6,012 nt of DNA from an uncultured Collinsella sp. (GCA_900549195.1 URNK01000107.1:1-6012), one strand, 5' to 3'; positions 1 to 5,782 are shown, counted from the stretch's first letter. Made by a program: numbers and translations. The notes: a model not told the origin generated them from the sequence alone.

Positions 1-38
1 GCTAGTCTCGTGGGCTCGGAGATGTGTATAAGAGACAG
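1..38 (+). other. Nextera Read 2 transposase adapter (sequencing artefact)
   Basis: Bases 5-38 match the 34-base Illumina Nextera Read 2 adapter, ending in the 19-base Tn5 mosaic end AGATGTGTATAAGAGACAG at 20-38. Bases 1-4 (GCTA) would be the tail of a sample index. This is library DNA, not genome. The reading frame of the partial gene at 39-416 runs artificially into it. Confidence 0.98.
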
Positions 39-416
39 CTCGATATTGTCGCCGGGTTTGATGATGCCCATAAAGGTCACTTGCATGCCGCCGATAAGGT
101 TTGACAGCGTGTCCTGAAAGCCGAGCGAGATGGCGATGCCGCCGACGCCAAGAGCGGCGACGAGGGCGTTTGCATTAATGCCAAAACAGTTGTCGAGGAT
201 AAAGCTGCCGCCGATCATCCAGATGACGGCGCGCGCGATGTTGATGAAGATACTCGATGCCGGTAGCGGGTTATCGTCTCGGTTAAGCAGATGGTTCAGG
301 GTCTTGGATACGACCTTGGCGGCGACGGCGGTGCCTATCGCCAAGATGACGGCCCAGATGATGTTGTGGACCCACCGTTGCTCAAAGAAATGAAGAATCG
401 GCTCAAACAATTCCAT
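39..416 (-). CDS. MscS-family mechanosensitive ion channel, N-terminal part (3' end missing)
   Basis: This is the first 126 residues of a small-conductance mechanosensitive channel, a membrane pore that opens on membrane tension to release solutes after osmotic downshock. It has an ATG at 416 preceded by GGAGG at 426-430 with a 9-base spacer. Hydrophobic segments lie at about residues 17-34 and 56-76. They are followed by the Gly/Ala-rich pore helix at about 83-115, whose core reads ALVAALGVGGIAISLGFQD and continues into TLSNLIGG, the hallmark of MscS TM3. The next residues, MGIIKPGDNIE, are the start of the beta domain (compare the FRPFRAGEYV region of MscS). The rest of the beta domain and the C-terminal cytoplasmic cage are lost at the adapter junction, so which MscS subfamily it belongs to cannot be told. 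It follows the nucleotidase gene on the same strand but is separated from it by a strong hairpin. Its own promoter is not clear. Confidence 0.9.
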
Positions 417-459
417 GTAGGGAAACCTCCTAATGATCGTCCAACCATGATACCCACCA

Positions 460-493
460 AGAAGCCCGTCCGATCAAATTCGGACGGGCTTCT
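460..493 (-). terminator. Perfect 14-bp hairpin after the nucleotidase gene
   Basis: The arms AGAAGCCCGTCCGA (460-473) and its exact complement (480-493) enclose a 6-base loop. The hairpin starts 52 bases beyond the nucleotidase stop codon at 545-547. The 3' side on the minus strand reads CTTCTTGG, so the U-tract is short and broken. It probably acts as an intrinsic terminator for the nucleotidase transcript; partial read-through into the MscS-like gene, 44 bases further on, is possible. Confidence 0.75.
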
Positions 494-544
494 GTGCTCG
501 ATATAAAGTTTACGCGGTGGGGCTGCAAGGCCCGGCGGTGTAGC

Positions 545-2569
545 TTAGCGTCGACGCTTCCAGATAATGCCGAGGACGATGACGATGATGCCGCCGATAA
601 GGCACGCGCCAACTACTGCCAGCGTGCGGTCTCCCGTTGCGGCGAGCTTACCGGTCGTCTTCTTGGTGATGACCTTCGTGGTCGCCGTGTCCGTCTTAGG
701 CGAGGGCTTAGGCGTCGGGGCCGGTGTGGGCGTGGGGTCCACGGCAGCGGAGCCAAAGCTGATGGTGCCGGCGAGCCCGGCCATCTTGCTCTCCCAGCCG
801 TTCTGCCCAATCAGCGCCCTCAGCGCCGCCTCGCACGTGCCCCACTCGGTGTACTTGGTGGCGTTTGCGAAGGTGGGGAAGTCGGTCGTGTTGGTGATGA
901 TGTAGTTGTTGGTGGCGACGGTATAGGTCTTGGTGGGATCGAGCGTGCTGCTGTCTTTGGTGAGTGTGGCACTCACAATGCGCTTGCCTTCGGGCTGCGT
1001 CCAATCAATCGTCACGTTGATGCCGCCAAAGGAGAGAACGCTGCCAGAGTCATCGCGCCACTTGTACTTGTCTTGCGCCTCCTGCTCGGTGTGACCGGCC
1101 GCCACATAAGCCTGCTGAAGCTCGTAGCTGTCGTTGCAATCGTCGCTAATTTGTAGCGAGTGCTCGAGCGCTGCGAGGAAGTCCGCGCCGGTCATGGTCC
1201 AGGTCTCCACGGTGTTGCCGTAGGGCGAGATGGCGATGACGTTGCCGGCGGTCACGTTGCCCGCCGCGATGCCGCCGCGGATGCCGCCAGCGTTTTCGAT
1301 AGCGAGGTCTGCGCCCGTCAAGGCAAGATAGGAGCCGCAAATCACGTGGCCGATGGTCTGGGCCTTGGTGGTGTCGCCCTCCTTGCTGGGACGGAAATCG
1401 GTGGTGCGCACCATTTCCCAACCATGCGTGCCTGCGGCGTCCTCGCCGTAGAAATAGTTGGTGGTGGATGTGCCGAGCACCTTGTTCGATTCGTTTTCAA
1501 AGTCCTCGTCGAGCGGCTTGATCTTGTTGCGGACGGCTTCAAGGCGGCTTTGGTAGTCGGAGCCCTTGTCGGGGTCTGCCAAAAGGTCGTTGACGTTCTT
1601 GGCGGTGTAGAGCTTCTCGTTGCTGTCGTCTGCAGGGACCGTGACCGTGTCGTCGTCGGTCGTCTCGGTGCCATTCGTGTCGTATTTGTACGGAATGGAA
1701 AGCAGTCCCACCTCGGCAAAGGCACTGCCCGCCTCGACAACGTGGATTGTCTTGCCGTCGGCTCCCGTCACCTTCTCGTTAAGGTTGATGTGCTCGTGGC
1801 CTGCGATAAGGGCATCGACGCCACGGAGTCGCGTGGCAAAGGTCTTGGCGTCGAGCGTGTGCGCGATACACACAACAACATCGCAGCCCTCCTTGCGCAG
1901 CTGCTCTGTCTCGGCATTGATGGCGTTCGCGGCACTCGAGAACGACGTACCCGCGACCAGGTCCGCGCGCAGCGAGGATCCCAGCGACTCATCCATGGCA
2001 CCCACGACGCCGACCTTGATTTTGTAGTCGAATGTGGAGTGATCCTCGCTATCCTCCCAGGTGCGATCGAGCGTCTTCGTGATGCTCGAGCTCCATACGC
2101 CGCTCGTAGACTTCGCGTTCGCGCAGAGCATGGCGAAGGGCGTACCGGTGGTGCTGTAGCCGGTCATGGTGTGGAGTTTGTCCGCGCCGTAGCTCCAGTC
2201 GTGGTTGCCTGGCGTGGTCGCGTCGTAGCCGTCGGCGTAGAAGGTGTCCATGAGCTCGGCGATGCTCTTGCCCTCGCTCATGGTGGTGAAGGACTGCCCG
2301 TGGAAGGTGTCGCCCGCATCGAGCAAAAGATCGGGGGCGCTGTTTTGGGCGCTATAGAGAACCGCCAGTCCGTCGAAGCCCACAGTGCCGGTGCCCTTGC
2401 TTGCGTTGTAGCTGTACTTGTAGCTGCCGTGGATGTCGTTGGTGTGCATGACGGCCACGGAGCCGTCAATAGCGGCGGGCAGGTTCCCCGCGAAAGCGAG
2501 ACTTGGGATGCCTGCGAGCGCGCCGGCAAACAACGCGGTGGCTAACGCAAGGCGGGGGAGTCTTTTCAT
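545..2569 (-). CDS. Secreted, cell-wall-anchored 5'-nucleotidase / metallophosphoesterase (UshA/CpdB-like)
   Basis: This 674-residue exported enzyme is predicted to hydrolyse extracellular nucleotides (or 2',3'-cyclic nucleotides or UDP-sugars; the sequence does not decide) to nucleoside and phosphate. A signal peptide covers residues 1-27 (MKRLPRLALA start, AFA before the likely cut). The N-terminal calcineurin-like domain, about 36-300, holds the metal ligands: TNDIHG (D45, H47), DAGDTFHG (D87), GNHD (N122, H123, D124), an AHT histidine H237 and GHEH (H258, H260). The C-terminal 5'-nucleotidase domain, about 363-575, has NAGGIRGG (426-433) and ISPYGNTVETWTMTG (447-461). A Pro/Thr-rich linker (612-626) then leads to LAATG (642-646), a membrane helix (about 649-670) and the tail KRRR. 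The domain order is complete, with no frameshift. The ATG at 2569 has AAGGAA six bases upstream. Surface nucleotidases such as staphylococcal AdsA are a functional parallel, but a host-directed role here is only a suggestion. Confidence 0.95.
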   Translation of the reverse strand: MKRLPRLALATALFAGALAGIPSLAFAGNLPAAIDGSVAVMHTNDIHGSYKYSYNASKGTGTVGFDGLAVLYSAQNSAPDLLLDAGDTFHGQSFTTMSEGKSIAELMDTFYADGYDATTPGNHDWSYGADKLHTMTGYSTTGTPFAMLCANAKSTSGVWSSSITKTLDRTWEDSEDHSTFDYKIKVGVVGAMDESLGSSLRADLVAGTSFSSAANAINAETEQLRKEGCDVVVCIAHTLDAKTFATRLRGVDALIAGHEHINLNEKVTGADGKTIHVVEAGSAFAEVGLLSIPYKYDTNGTETTDDDTVTVPADDSNEKLYTAKNVNDLLADPDKGSDYQSRLEAVRNKIKPLDEDFENESNKVLGTSTTNYFYGEDAAGTHGWEMVRTTDFRPSKEGDTTKAQTIGHVICGSYLALTGADLAIENAGGIRGGIAAGNVTAGNVIAISPYGNTVETWTMTGADFLAALEHSLQISDDCNDSYELQQAYVAAGHTEQEAQDKYKWRDDSGSVLSFGGINVTIDWTQPEGKRIVSATLTKDSSTLDPTKTYTVATNNYIITNTTDFPTFANATKYTEWGTCEAALRALIGQNGWESKMAGLAGTISFGSAAVDPTPTPAPTPKPSPKTDTATTKVITKKTTGKLAATGDRTLAVVGACLIGGIIVIVLGIIWKRRR
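548..646 (-). other. LAXTG-type cell-wall sorting signal of the nucleotidase
   Basis: Residues 642-674 form the classic three-part sorting signal: pentapeptide LAATG, a hydrophobic stretch of about 22 residues, and a positive KRRR tail. The second residue is Ala instead of the Pro of canonical LPXTG. LAXTG is the form known to be processed by class E sortases of high-GC Gram-positive bacteria. Anchoring through sortase E is an inference; no sortase gene is in this window. Confidence 0.8.
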
Positions 2570-2632
2570 GGCAGTTTCCTTAGTCCTTAGCCAGAATGTC
2601 TGGTTGAATATCGGATTATCGACATAATATGC
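2570..2632 (-). promoter_or_regulatory. 5' region of the nucleotidase gene with -10-like hexamers and small inverted repeats
   Basis: On the minus strand, TATTAT (2629-2624) and GATAAT (2620-2615) resemble -10 boxes and form the arms of ATTAT-CGAC-ATAAT (2615-2628). No good -35 box sits 16-19 bases upstream of either, so the promoter call is weak. CCAGA-ATG-TCTGG (2591-2603) is a second short inverted repeat. The word TCCTTAG occurs twice in tandem at 2577-2590 (plus-strand reading), giving two AAGGA ribosome-site cores. The nearer one, AAGGAA at 2576-2581, is correctly spaced for the ATG at 2569. Confidence 0.35.
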
Positions 2633-2633
2633 G

Positions 2634-2673
2634 AAAACCGCCGCAAGGGCGCCTGTCCCTTAGCGGCGGTTTT
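2634..2673 (-). terminator. GC-rich hairpin with A/T flanks between ATPase and nucleotidase genes
   Basis: AAAACCGCCGC (2634-2644) pairs exactly with GCGGCGGTTTT (2663-2673). An inner AAGGG/CCCTT stem (2645-2649 with 2657-2661) extends it past one bulged base, leaving a 7-base loop. Read on the minus strand, the stem runs straight into TTTT, as in an intrinsic terminator. It is 53 bases past the ATPase stop, so it would end the transporter transcript. The plus-strand side also ends in TTTT, so it could work in both directions. Confidence 0.75.
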
Positions 2674-2716
2674 GACGTTTGCGCAGATAAAACCTGCCAA
2701 AATAAACCTGTCCCTT
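2652..2716. repeat. 10-bp direct repeat CCTGTCCCTT in two neighbouring hairpins
   Basis: CCTGTCCCTT occurs at 2652-2661 and again at 2707-2716, 55 bases apart. Each copy spans the loop and the inner right arm of one of the two hairpins in this intergenic region. AAACCTG also occurs twice nearby (2690-2696 and 2704-2710). The shared word suggests that the two hairpins have a common origin, but the whole-genome copy number is not visible here. Confidence 0.6.
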
Positions 2717-2728
2717 TTTGGTAGGTTT
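2690..2728 (-). repeat. Hairpin overlapping the ATPase stop codon (possible terminator or REP-like unit)
   Basis: AAACCTGCCAAAA (2690-2702) pairs with TTTTGGTAGGTTT (2716-2728) over 13 positions with one mismatch (a G-U pair in plus-strand RNA, A-C in minus-strand RNA). The loop is 13 bases. The right arm overlaps the ATPase stop codon at 2727-2729. On the minus strand the stem is followed by TATCTG, a poor U-tract. It may be the first of two tandem terminators or half of a repetitive extragenic palindrome. Confidence 0.5.
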
Positions 2729-3521
2729 AGCTTAGCAGCATGCGGTCGTTGGCGAGCTCGCCGCCCGAGACCTCCTCGAACTTCTGCAGTAGGTCAGCGA
2801 CGGTGAGCGACTTCTTTTCGTCGCCCGCCACGTCGTAGATCACGTGGCCCTCGTGCATCATGATCAGACGGTTGCCCAGACGGATGGCGTCGTTCATGTT
2901 GTGCGTGACCATGAGCGTGGTCAGGTGGTTCTCGTCGACGATCTCCTCGGTCAGGTTGAGCACCTTAGAGGCCGTCTTGGGGTCGAGGGCCGCCGTGTGC
3001 TCGTCGAGCAGCAGCAGGCGCGGCTTGGTGAGCGTGGCCATCAGCAGGGTGAGTGCCTGGCGCTGGCCGCCCGAGAGCAGGCCGACCTTGGCGTTGAGAC
3101 GCGTGTCCAGACCAAGGTCCAGGCGCTTGAGCAGCTCAACGTACTCGTCCTTCTCGGCCTTGGTGACGCCCCATGAAAGGCCGCGATGCTGGCCACGGCG
3201 CTTGGCGAGGGCCAGGTTCTCGGCGATCTGCATGTCGGCTGCGGTGCCGCGCATGGGGTCCTGGAAGACGCGGCCCAGGTACTTGGCGCGCTGCGACTCG
3301 CTCAGACGCGAGATATCGGTGCCGTCGAGCTCGATAACGCCCGAATCGAGCGGATACACGCCGGCGATCATGTTGAGCAGCGTGGACTTGCCGGCGCCGT
3401 TGCCGCCGATCACGGTTACAAAGTCGCCGTCATTCAGGGTGAGGTCGACTCCGGTGAGCGCGCGCTTCTCGGTGACGGTGCCCTTGTTAAAGGTCTTCTT
3501 AACGTGCGAGAGCTTAAGCAT
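2727..3521 (-). CDS. ABC importer ATP-binding protein (COG1101-type, partner of an ABC_sub_bind system)
   Basis: This 264-residue cytoplasmic ATPase powers the importer encoded by the two genes before it. Residues counted from MLKLSHVKKT show all the nucleotide-binding motifs: Walker A GGNGAGKST (39-47), Q-loop Q87 in VFQDP, signature LSGGQ (149-153), Walker B LLLLDE ending at E174, D-loop ALD (178-180) and switch H207. The sequence DEHTAALDPK after Walker B is typical of the ATPases paired with PF04392-type binding proteins. The ATG at 3521 is preferred over in-frame starts further up (ATG at 3530, or 3593 inside the permease gene). It fits the family N-terminus and leaves GGGGAG at 3531-3536 nine bases upstream. 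It overlaps the permease gene by 8 bases, which implies translational coupling. No residue is missing and the length is normal. Confidence 0.95.
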   Translation of the reverse strand: MLKLSHVKKTFNKGTVTEKRALTGVDLTLNDGDFVTVIGGNGAGKSTLLNMIAGVYPLDSGVIELDGTDISRLSESQRAKYLGRVFQDPMRGTAADMQIAENLALAKRRGQHRGLSWGVTKAEKDEYVELLKRLDLGLDTRLNAKVGLLSGGQRQALTLLMATLTKPRLLLLDEHTAALDPKTASKVLNLTEEIVDENHLTTLMVTHNMNDAIRLGNRLIMMHEGHVIYDVAGDEKKSLTVADLLQKFEEVSGGELANDRMLLS

Positions 3522-4437
3522 CTGCCTCATCTCCCCTCGTGTAGGAGCTGCGGAGCTTGTAACGCTCCCAAACCACAGGTACGCACAGGGCAACGGCGAC
3601 GATCACGGCGGAGAGCAGCTTCATGTCGTTGGCGTCCATTCCCAGCTGCAGCACGATGGCGCGGATGAGGAAGTAGACCACGGAGCCAAAGACGGCGGAG
3701 GCCAGACGGACGCTAAACTGCGTGAGACCGCCGGGCAACAGGCGGCCGAGCACTTCGCCGATGACGATGGCGGCAAGACCGATAACGATGGCGCCGGTGC
3801 CCATGCCAATGTCGGCATACTTTTGGCTCTGGCAGATAAGCGCGCCCGAAAGGCCGATGAGGGCGTTGGAGAGCACGAGGGCGATCATCTTGGTGGAGTT
3901 GGTGTTGACGCCCAGGGCGCGGATCATGTACTCGTTGTTGCCGGTGGCGCGCAGCGCGGAGCCGATCTCGGTGCCAAAGAACCAGTACAGGATGGCGACG
4001 ATGGCCACGGCCAGCACAATGCCCAGGATGATGGCGACGGTGGACTGCGGCAGACCCGTCATGTTGCTGACGGCCGAGAACACGGTGCCCTTGGCGAGGA
4101 TGGGCGTGTTGGACTTGCCCATGATGCGCAGGTTGATGGACCACAGGCTGATCTGCGTCAGGATTCCGGCGAGAATTGCGGGGATCTCGAAGACGGTGGT
4201 CAGGATGCCCGTGACGGCACCGGCGATGGCACCGGCGCACATGCCGGCAAGCACGGCGAGCAGCGGGTCGACGTTATTGTTGACGATGAGTACGGCGCAG
4301 ACGCAGCCGCCGAGGGCAAAGCTGCCGTCGCAGGTCATATCGGGGATGTCGAGCAGGCGGAACGTGATAAACACGCCAAGCACCATAATGCCCCAGAGGA
4401 CGCCCTGCGAAACGGCGCCCTGCAATGCAATAAGCAT
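3514..4437 (-). CDS. ABC importer permease (BPD_transp_2 / LivHM-like, COG4120-type)
   Basis: This 307-residue integral membrane protein forms the translocation path of the importer. Hydrophobic segments are seen at about 8-26, 38-52, 57-80, 84-100, 133-154, 183-202, 213-230, 243-263 and 272-290. The stretch LLDIPDMTCDGSFALGG (28-44) matches the 'D-x-T-x-DGSF' region usual in this permease family. The loop GTEIGSALRATGNNEYMIRA (155-174) is the conserved cytoplasmic ATPase-contact region seen in branched-chain amino acid and sugar permeases. GMGTGAIVIGLAAIVIGE (211-228) is another family signature. The ATG at 4437 has AGGAGGT at 4445-4451, eight bases away; an ATG at 4444 is out of frame. The gene is complete, and its last bases overlap the ATPase gene. 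The substrate cannot be read from the permease; an amino acid is likely by family. Confidence 0.93.
   Translation of the reverse strand: MLIALQGAVSQGVLWGIMVLGVFITFRLLDIPDMTCDGSFALGGCVCAVLIVNNNVDPLLAVLAGMCAGAIAGAVTGILTTVFEIPAILAGILTQISLWSINLRIMGKSNTPILAKGTVFSAVSNMTGLPQSTVAIILGIVLAVAIVAILYWFFGTEIGSALRATGNNEYMIRALGVNTNSTKMIALVLSNALIGLSGALICQSQKYADIGMGTGAIVIGLAAIVIGEVLGRLLPGGLTQFSVRLASAVFGSVVYFLIRAIVLQLGMDANDMKLLSAVIVAVALCVPVVWERYKLRSSYTRGDEADA
3521..3536 (-). promoter_or_regulatory. Ribosome site deciding the ATPase start, inside the permease 3' end
   Basis: On the minus strand GGGGAG (3536-3531) is followed directly by an ATG at 3530, which is too close to serve it, and then by a second in-frame ATG at 3521 with a 9-base gap. 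The permease stop codon lies at 3514-3516. The start at 3521 is therefore the better choice, within a stop/start overlap typical of coupled genes. Confidence 0.65.
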
Positions 4438-4512
4438 GCTTCATACCTCCTAGGATAGGGTGGACACGTGAGTCACCATGATAGCGGTAACAATGTATAA
4501 AAGAGCTGCGGC

Positions 4513-4532
4513 CGGATGTTTTGTCTCATCCG
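4513..4532 (-). terminator. Small hairpin in the binding-protein/permease gap
   Basis: CGGATG (4513-4518) pairs with CATCCG (4527-4532) across an 8-base loop. On the minus strand it is followed, after about nine bases, by CTTTTATAC. It is the second of two hairpins in the 204-base gap between the first and second transporter genes. Alone it is too weak for an efficient terminator; partial termination or 3'-end protection of the upstream message is plausible. Confidence 0.4.
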
Positions 4533-4539
4533 TAACAAG

Positions 4540-4573
4540 CAGGGCGAACGCCGGTCTTTGGCGTTCGCCCCTG
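4540..4573 (-). terminator. Strong hairpin after the binding-protein gene (attenuating or mRNA-stabilising)
   Basis: GGGCGAACGCC (4542-4552) pairs exactly with GGCGTTCGCCC (4560-4570), with a 7-base loop. Two more pairs (4540-4541 with 4572-4573) continue beyond a bulged C. The minus-strand 3' side reads CTGCTTGTTACGG, with no real U-run. It lies 69 bases past the binding-protein stop. Such structures commonly let the binding protein be made in excess over permease and ATPase. This role is inferred from position. Confidence 0.6.
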
Positions 4574-4641
4574 TGGCTCAGATATTGGATAACACGGCAA
4601 CGGCGCGAGTACGTGCCCTAGACGCGCTACCGCGCATGGCG

Positions 4642-5622
4642 CTACTCGTCCAGAGCGGAAAGATCGATGCCCAGAGCCTCGGCCATCTCGTCGTTCTTGA
4701 CGACGACCAGGTCCTTGCTCGAGAGGTGCTTGATCGGCATATCCTCGGGCTTGGCCTCGCCCTTCAAAATCTTGACGGCCATCTCGCCCGCGGCGTAGCC
4801 CAGGTCCTCGTAGTTAATGGAGAGGGTGAACAGGCCGCCGGCCATGCACATGCCCTCCTCGCCGGTCACGAAGGGAAGCTTGTTCTCTTTGCAGATCTGG
4901 CCCACCTGCGAGGCACCCGCGGCGATGGTGTTATCGGTGGGGGAGTACAGCGCGTCGACCTTGCCCACGGCGGACTCGACGACGGACTGGATCTCATTGG
5001 AGCTCGAGACGGTGAAGTCAGTGTACTCGAGGCCCAGCTTGTCGAGCTCCTTCTTGGCGGCCTTGATCTGGACGTCGGAGTTGGACTCGGCGGTGCAGTA
5101 GAGCAGGCCGACCTTTTTAACGTCGGGCAGGACCTTCTGCATCATCTCGAGCTGCTCGGCGACCGGGGTGAGGTCGGAAGCGCCCGTGACGTTGGTGCCG
5201 GGCTTGTCGTTGTCCTGGACCAGGCCGGAGGCGGCGTAGTCGGTGATGGCGCAGCCCACGATGGGGATATCGGCCGTGGCGCCGGCGGCAGCCTGCGCGG
5301 CGGGCGTGGCGATGGCATAAATCAGGTTGACGTTGTCGCCCACAAACTTGTCGGCAATGGACTTACACGTGGACTGGTCGTTCTGGGCGTTCTTCTGGTC
5401 GATCTTGACCTTAAGGCCGCTCTTCTTGATGGCCTTGACGAAGCCGGCGTTGGCGGCATCGAGCGCGGAGTGCTCGGTGAGCTGCAGAACGCCGATGGTG
5501 TAGTCGGAACCGGCGGCAGCGGAGCCGGAACCAGAGTTGCCGCCGCATCCGGCGAGCGGGGCGAGCGCGAGCAGGCCGGCGGAGACCAGAAGGCTCCTGC
5601 GGCTGATGGTGATGTCCTTCAT
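4642..5622 (-). CDS. ABC importer substrate-binding lipoprotein (ABC_sub_bind, PF04392 / COG2984-type)
   Basis: This 326-residue lipoprotein would capture the substrate outside the membrane and deliver it to the permease. The N-terminus MKDITISRRSLLVSAG carries a twin-arginine-like SRRSLLV (residues 7-13), then a hydrophobic stretch and the lipobox LAGC, with C26 as the lipidated residue. A Gly/Ser linker (about 27-39) precedes the two-lobed binding fold, which begins at YTIGVLQ. Family landmarks are IYAIATPAAQAA (101-112), IPIVGCAITD (119-128), GTNVTGASD (142-150), KVGLLY (170-175), DALYSPTDNT (223-232) and TGEEGM (253-258). The ATG at 5622 is chosen over one 16 codons upstream because it begins the signal peptide and has GGGGG at 5630-5634, seven bases away. 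Relatives include the streptococcal TrpX of a tryptophan importer; ligands vary across the family, so the substrate stays open. It is the first gene of the importer cluster. Confidence 0.93.
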   Translation of the reverse strand: MKDITISRRSLLVSAGLLALAPLAGCGGNSGSGSAAAGSDYTIGVLQLTEHSALDAANAGFVKAIKKSGLKVKIDQKNAQNDQSTCKSIADKFVGDNVNLIYAIATPAAQAAAGATADIPIVGCAITDYAASGLVQDNDKPGTNVTGASDLTPVAEQLEMMQKVLPDVKKVGLLYCTAESNSDVQIKAAKKELDKLGLEYTDFTVSSSNEIQSVVESAVGKVDALYSPTDNTIAAGASQVGQICKENKLPFVTGEEGMCMAGGLFTLSINYEDLGYAAGEMAVKILKGEAKPEDMPIKHLSSKDLVVVKNDEMAEALGIDLSALDE

Positions 5623-5654
5623 ATCATTACCCCCAGTATAAAAATGGCTGGAAA

Positions 5655-5680
5655 CACTGCACTGGGACAAAGTGCAAGTG
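5655..5680. promoter_or_regulatory. Imperfect palindrome over the predicted transcription start of the importer
   Basis: CAC-TGCACT (5655-5663) is mirrored by AGTGCA-A-GTG (5671-5680), nine pairs with one bulged base around the spacer GGGACAA. It begins three bases downstream of the TATAGT -10 box, so it covers the expected start point. It could be a repressor operator or a 5' hairpin in the leader. It resembles no operator I know with confidence. Confidence 0.45.
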
Positions 5681-5682
5681 GA

Positions 5683-5713
5683 ACTATAGTAGCGCTGATG
5701 TCCATTTTTACAA
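5683..5713 (-). promoter_or_regulatory. Likely promoter of the ABC importer genes
   Basis: On the minus strand, TTGTAA (5713-5708) resembles a -35 box. TATAGT (5688-5683) matches five of six bases of the -10 consensus, with a 19-base spacer. The overlapping TACTAT (5691-5686) would give a 16-base spacer with a poorer -10. The start would fall near 5676, giving a leader of about 55 bases. That is too short for a T-box or other large riboswitch. Confidence 0.5.
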
Positions 5714-5740
5714 CAGCCTGGCGGGTTTTTTAATACAGAA

Positions 5741-5773
5741 TCGGATGGGCGGTACGGGTAGTCGAATGGGCGG
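5741..5773. repeat. Two 12-bp direct repeats, 21 bp apart, upstream of the importer promoter
   Basis: TCGGATGGGCGG (5741-5752) and TCGAATGGGCGG (5762-5773) differ by one base. The 21-bp spacing equals two helical turns, and the pair lies about 28-60 bases upstream of the proposed -35 box. This arrangement fits tandem binding of a regulator on one DNA face, though G-rich chance repetition is possible. Confidence 0.45.
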
Positions 5774-5782
5774 CGGAGGGTC

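Noticed and set aside
511..538. Promoter-like TTGCAG and TATATC with 17-base spacing (minus strand) before the MscS-like gene
   Set aside because: The boxes match poorly (3 and 4 of 6), and a transcript from here would run straight into the strong hairpin at 460-493.
1160..2545. Long plus-strand open frame of 461 codons opposite the nucleotidase
   Set aside because: It is an antisense shadow produced by GC-rich third codon positions; it has no recognisable domain and lies entirely over a gene with full catalytic motifs.
2860..4458. Plus-strand open frame of 532 codons opposite ATPase and permease
   Set aside because: Its sequence is low-complexity (runs of Ser/Arg, then His/Asp/Gly) and it spans two well-supported genes in antisense; it has no family features.
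4450..4479. Possible 9-residue leader peptide (MVTHVSTLS) before the permease, ending at its ribosome site
   Set aside because: There is no ribosome site of its own, no run of regulatory codons (no Trp or Tyr) and no alternative hairpins tied to it.
4581..4637. Possible 18-residue open frame after the binding-protein stop
   Set aside because: It has no ribosome site and an Arg/Ala-rich random look; it is probably chance.
5634..5641. TATACT -10-like box immediately before the binding-protein ribosome site
   Set aside because: It would place the transcript start on the ribosome site and has no matching -35; the TATAGT box further upstream is better.
5711..5731. GC stretch followed by TTTTTT on the plus strand (terminator-like)
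   Set aside because: Only a 3-bp stem can form, and no plus-strand gene ends here.
4516..5733. Plus-strand open frame of 405 codons opposite the binding protein
   Set aside because: It is a Gly/Val/Leu/Asp-rich mirror of the lipoprotein gene with no domain signature.
5623..5782. T-box or amino-acid riboswitch, expected for some TrpXYZ relatives
   Set aside because: The leader after the predicted start is only about 55 bases, and I find no T-box sequence or specifier-loop arrangement.
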